Source: an uncultured Bacteroidota bacterium (GTDB lineage: Bacteria > Bacteroidota > Bacteroidia > 2-12-FULL-35-15). Taken from it: a stretch of DNA of 7,990 nt. Position numbers and translations under genes: made by a program. A model generated the notes under the pieces. The model was not told where the DNA came from and searched no databases. It saw only the letters and a program-made list of their open reading frames with translations. Positions 6,323 to 7,990 of the stretch are shown in pieces (position 1 is the stretch's first letter; every line of letters begins with the position of its first letter). The stretch covers positions 1 through 7,990 of the forward strand of contig CAILDT010000327.1 in NCBI GenBank assembly GCA_903833025.1, given 5' to 3'.

Positions 6323-7291
6323 CTAAAACGTAATCTTAACAATATAAGTAACCGGATTTACGATACTTTGATTTTCGAGAGAAAAAAATGTATTGGTTAA
6401 ATCGCCATATTTAGAAGGTACTTTTTGTGTTCCTCTTGTTGCTTTCACTTTTACTCCAACAGCAGTTGGCAAATCGCCCGACTCAAAAGCCAAGTAAGCA
6501 AACAAATCGGCATTGATGGAAGTGTTTTTTACATAAATGCTCATACTATCAGTATATAAGCGGTTTTCAATTACTATTTGTTTACCTGCATCTATGCTTC
6601 CGCTAAAAAGTATGGTGGTTTGATGATGGTGAGCAAACAAATCAGAAAATTTAAAAAACGTTTTACAAGTTGCCACATCACCCGGAAAAGTAGCAGCCAC
6701 AACGTGTACCGCTTCTGTAAGTGCCAATCCGAGCACAACAAAGTTATCATTTCGTAACGCCCGATTATCGCCTACTGTTGTCATTTGTACCGTTTGAATT
6801 GCTTTATCACTTACCCAAGGAGCGTAAAATGCCTCCAGTTCGGTAGTTAGGTCTATACCCAATGCAATGTGGTTTATATCAGCTGCTTCGTGCACGCGGT
6901 GCGTTAATGTTTCCATTTCACCTTGTGTTGCATTGGTGTATTCGGTACGTTTATGCGGATAAAATTCGAGCATACGCGGGTCGTCCACTCCTCCAAGTTT
7001 TCTCGCTATTTCATCATAGTGACTACTCATATATGTTTTAAACGTTTTTACATCGGTATTCACAATTTGTGTTTTTCCCAATTGAGTATTTAAGTTGGTA
7101 TCCACCAATCCTAAATCAACACCTAACGCATTAGTAGCATCGGTAACGGTTGTAATAATACCATCAAACCGCGCAGCTATATTACCAGCAACAAGTTTAA
7201 TAATAGTTTTTTGTCCGAAATGAAATAACCGTTCTGGAGTAATTTTCTCATCGTCAAAAAGATTTCCAAATAATTTTTCTTCGCTAATCAT
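6323..7291 (-). CDS. Hypothetical protein of 322 residues, family not recognised
   Basis: I do not recognise a named family. The start ATG at 7291 follows an A-rich leader of the kind usual in Bacteroidota. There is no signal peptide or membrane segment, so it is probably cytoplasmic unless exported by another route. Residues 1-225 appear mostly helical (ITPERLFHFGQKTIIKLVAG, GEMETLTHRVHEAADINHIA, LGLALTEAVHVVAATF). Residues 226-322 appear beta-rich (TTILFSGSIDAG, KQIVIENRLYTDSMSIYVKN, ADLFAYLAFESG, VTYIVKITF). A HHH triplet lies at 221-223. I have an impression of similar starts (MISEEK.FGNLFDD.KIT) in other Bacteroidota hypothetical proteins. The two-part layout could suit a structural or binding protein, but that is a guess. 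The coding frame is long and intact. A weak -7-like word (TACTTCTG on the minus strand, 7330-7337) lies 39 nt upstream. Confidence 0.8.
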   Translation of the reverse strand: MISEEKLFGNLFDDEKITPERLFHFGQKTIIKLVAGNIAARFDGIITTVTDATNALGVDLGLVDTNLNTQLGKTQIVNTDVKTFKTYMSSHYDEIARKLGGVDDPRMLEFYPHKRTEYTNATQGEMETLTHRVHEAADINHIALGIDLTTELEAFYAPWVSDKAIQTVQMTTVGDNRALRNDNFVVLGLALTEAVHVVAATFPGDVATCKTFFKFSDLFAHHHQTTILFSGSIDAGKQIVIENRLYTDSMSIYVKNTSINADLFAYLAFESGDLPTAVGVKVKATRGTQKVPSKYGDLTNTFFSLENQSIVNPVTYIVKITF

Positions 7292-7548
7292 ATTGTTTTT
7301 TTTTAGTGTTTATGAAATAAATTCAGGTACAGAAGTAGTCAATTATATTAACGTGTAATTAAATAGTTTCAATACATTCACCATATTGGTTGTATAAGTT
7401 TATTTGAGAAATGTGTTTGGCTCACTTATTAGAGTATATCTTTTAAAACACAATGCACCCCTGGTTGAATAGTTGATAAAAATAAAGAACCATTATTTGA
7501 ATATATTGAAAAACAAGGGTGTTCACAAGTATTTGAAAATAGAGGGTA
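7292..7548. other. AT-rich intergenic stretch with no gene seen
   Basis: No open frame with a plausible start, no tRNA or rRNA pattern and no strong hairpin was found on either strand. It contains the leader of the gene ending at 6323, with only a one-mismatch -7 word at 7330-7337. Its right part merges into the degraded edge of the 42-bp array. Confidence 0.6.
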
Positions 7549-7716
7549 AAAAAAATGATAAAACATCAAAAAGAAGTTCTTTTGTGTATGCTAAAATTTT
7601 ACAGCTATTCAAATAGATTTATTTTTTATATCGAAAAAACGGACGGATATCCATTTTATTTTATTATGAAGTAAATAAAAAATGGCGACCTATAAATTGA
7701 ATTTATTTTAGGCATT
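7549..7716. repeat. Degraded left flank of the 42-bp tandem array
   Basis: Four further 42-bp steps (starting 7549, 7591, 7633, 7675) keep the phase of the array without any gap. By hand count against the unit at 7717, the unit at 7591 matches at 28 of 42 positions, 7549 at 26, 7675 at 23 and 7633 at 19. Shared words include TAAAA near the unit start, ACAG or GGCAG near position 12, and TATT near position 17. The region is very AT-rich, so chance matches are frequent. The weakest of these units is not convincing by itself. Confidence 0.5.
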
Positions 7717-7990
7717 GTAAAAATTGGCAGGTATTAAAAAAAACTTCATTTGCCTATCGGAGAAATCGACAGGTATCAACATAAATTCAAAACATATACC
7801 GGAGAAATCTCCTAGTGGCAAAAAACATTTCAGACATAAGCAGGAGAAATCTCCGGGTGGCAAAAAACTTTTCAGGCATAAGCAGGAGAAATCTCCGGGT
7901 GGCAAAAAACTTTTCAAACATAAGCAGGAGAAATCTCCGGGTGGCAAAATAAATTTATTTTATGAGTAGGAAAAATAAATGTACTATGCC
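7717..7990. repeat. 42-bp tandem repeat array, at least six units
   Basis: Units start at 7717, 7759, 7801, 7843, 7885, 7927 and 7969, exactly 42 nt apart. The core unit begins GGAGAAATCTCC, continues GGGTGGCAAAAAAC and ends CATAAGCA. By hand count 7843 and 7885 agree at 40 of 42 positions, 7801 and 7843 at 38, and 7759 and 7801 at 27. The unit at 7969 keeps only GGAnAAAT before the window ends. GGAG...CTCC in each unit can form a small 4-bp hairpin. The length is a multiple of three, so both strands stay open through the core: 7724-7969 (+, EKSPGGKKLFRHKQ repeats) and 7708-7947 (-, LPPGDFSCLCLKSF repeats). Both would need TTG starts and have no visible leader signals. I regard the array as non-coding, a minisatellite-like element. 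Confidence 0.9.

Noticed and set aside
7330..7337. Promoter -7 word TACTTCTG for the 322-residue gene
   Set aside because: It has one mismatch to TAnnTTTG and no -33 partner at a suitable distance. It is mentioned but not listed as a feature.
7717..7990. CRISPR array
   Set aside because: The 42-bp units are contiguous and similar throughout. There are no unique spacers between conserved repeats and no cas genes in the window.

Overview
The window looks like chromosomal DNA of a member of the Bacteroidota. Three things point there: low G+C, two secreted proteins ending in type IX secretion (T9SS) type A sorting domains, and promoter-like words of the Bacteroidota -7 form TAnnTTTG ahead of several genes. 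There is no rRNA, tRNA, integrase, transposase or CRISPR array. No species can be named from what is here.

Layout. 1-90: probable C-terminal tail of a gene that starts outside the window. 140-1443 (+): a tight run of three genes, namely a type II antitoxin, a RelE/ParE-family toxin overlapping it by 4 nt, and an LpxH-like metallophosphoesterase starting 12 nt after the toxin. 1452-2450 (-): glyceraldehyde-3-phosphate dehydrogenase, convergent with the phosphoesterase and 8 nt from it. 2506-2540: a strong hairpin terminator. 2563-4978 (-): one large secreted adhesin-like protein with a signal peptide, an N-terminal adhesin-type domain, Ig-like domains, five 53-residue repeats and a T9SS sorting domain. 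A 2-nt deletion in the fourth repeat splits it into two reading frames. 5045-6073 (-): a second, intact T9SS cargo protein, probably in the same transcript. 6171-6300: a long imperfect palindrome resembling a dispersed repeat. 6323-7291 (-): a 322-residue protein I do not recognise. 7292-7548: no gene seen. 7549-7990: a 42-bp tandem array whose centre is nearly perfect and whose edges decay while keeping the 42-bp phase.

How the parts relate. GAPDH (glycolysis) and the LpxH-like enzyme (possibly lipid A synthesis) are housekeeping genes. The toxin-antitoxin pair is an accessory module inserted or retained just ahead of lpxH. The two T9SS proteins are surface or secreted products, probably an operon read from about 6110 to the terminator at 2506-2540. 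The most unusual elements are the in-phase decaying 42-bp array, which is open on both strands but lacks a convincing start codon, and the frameshift inside the adhesin repeats that separates the export signal from the sorting signal. I see no clear new enzymatic or defence system.
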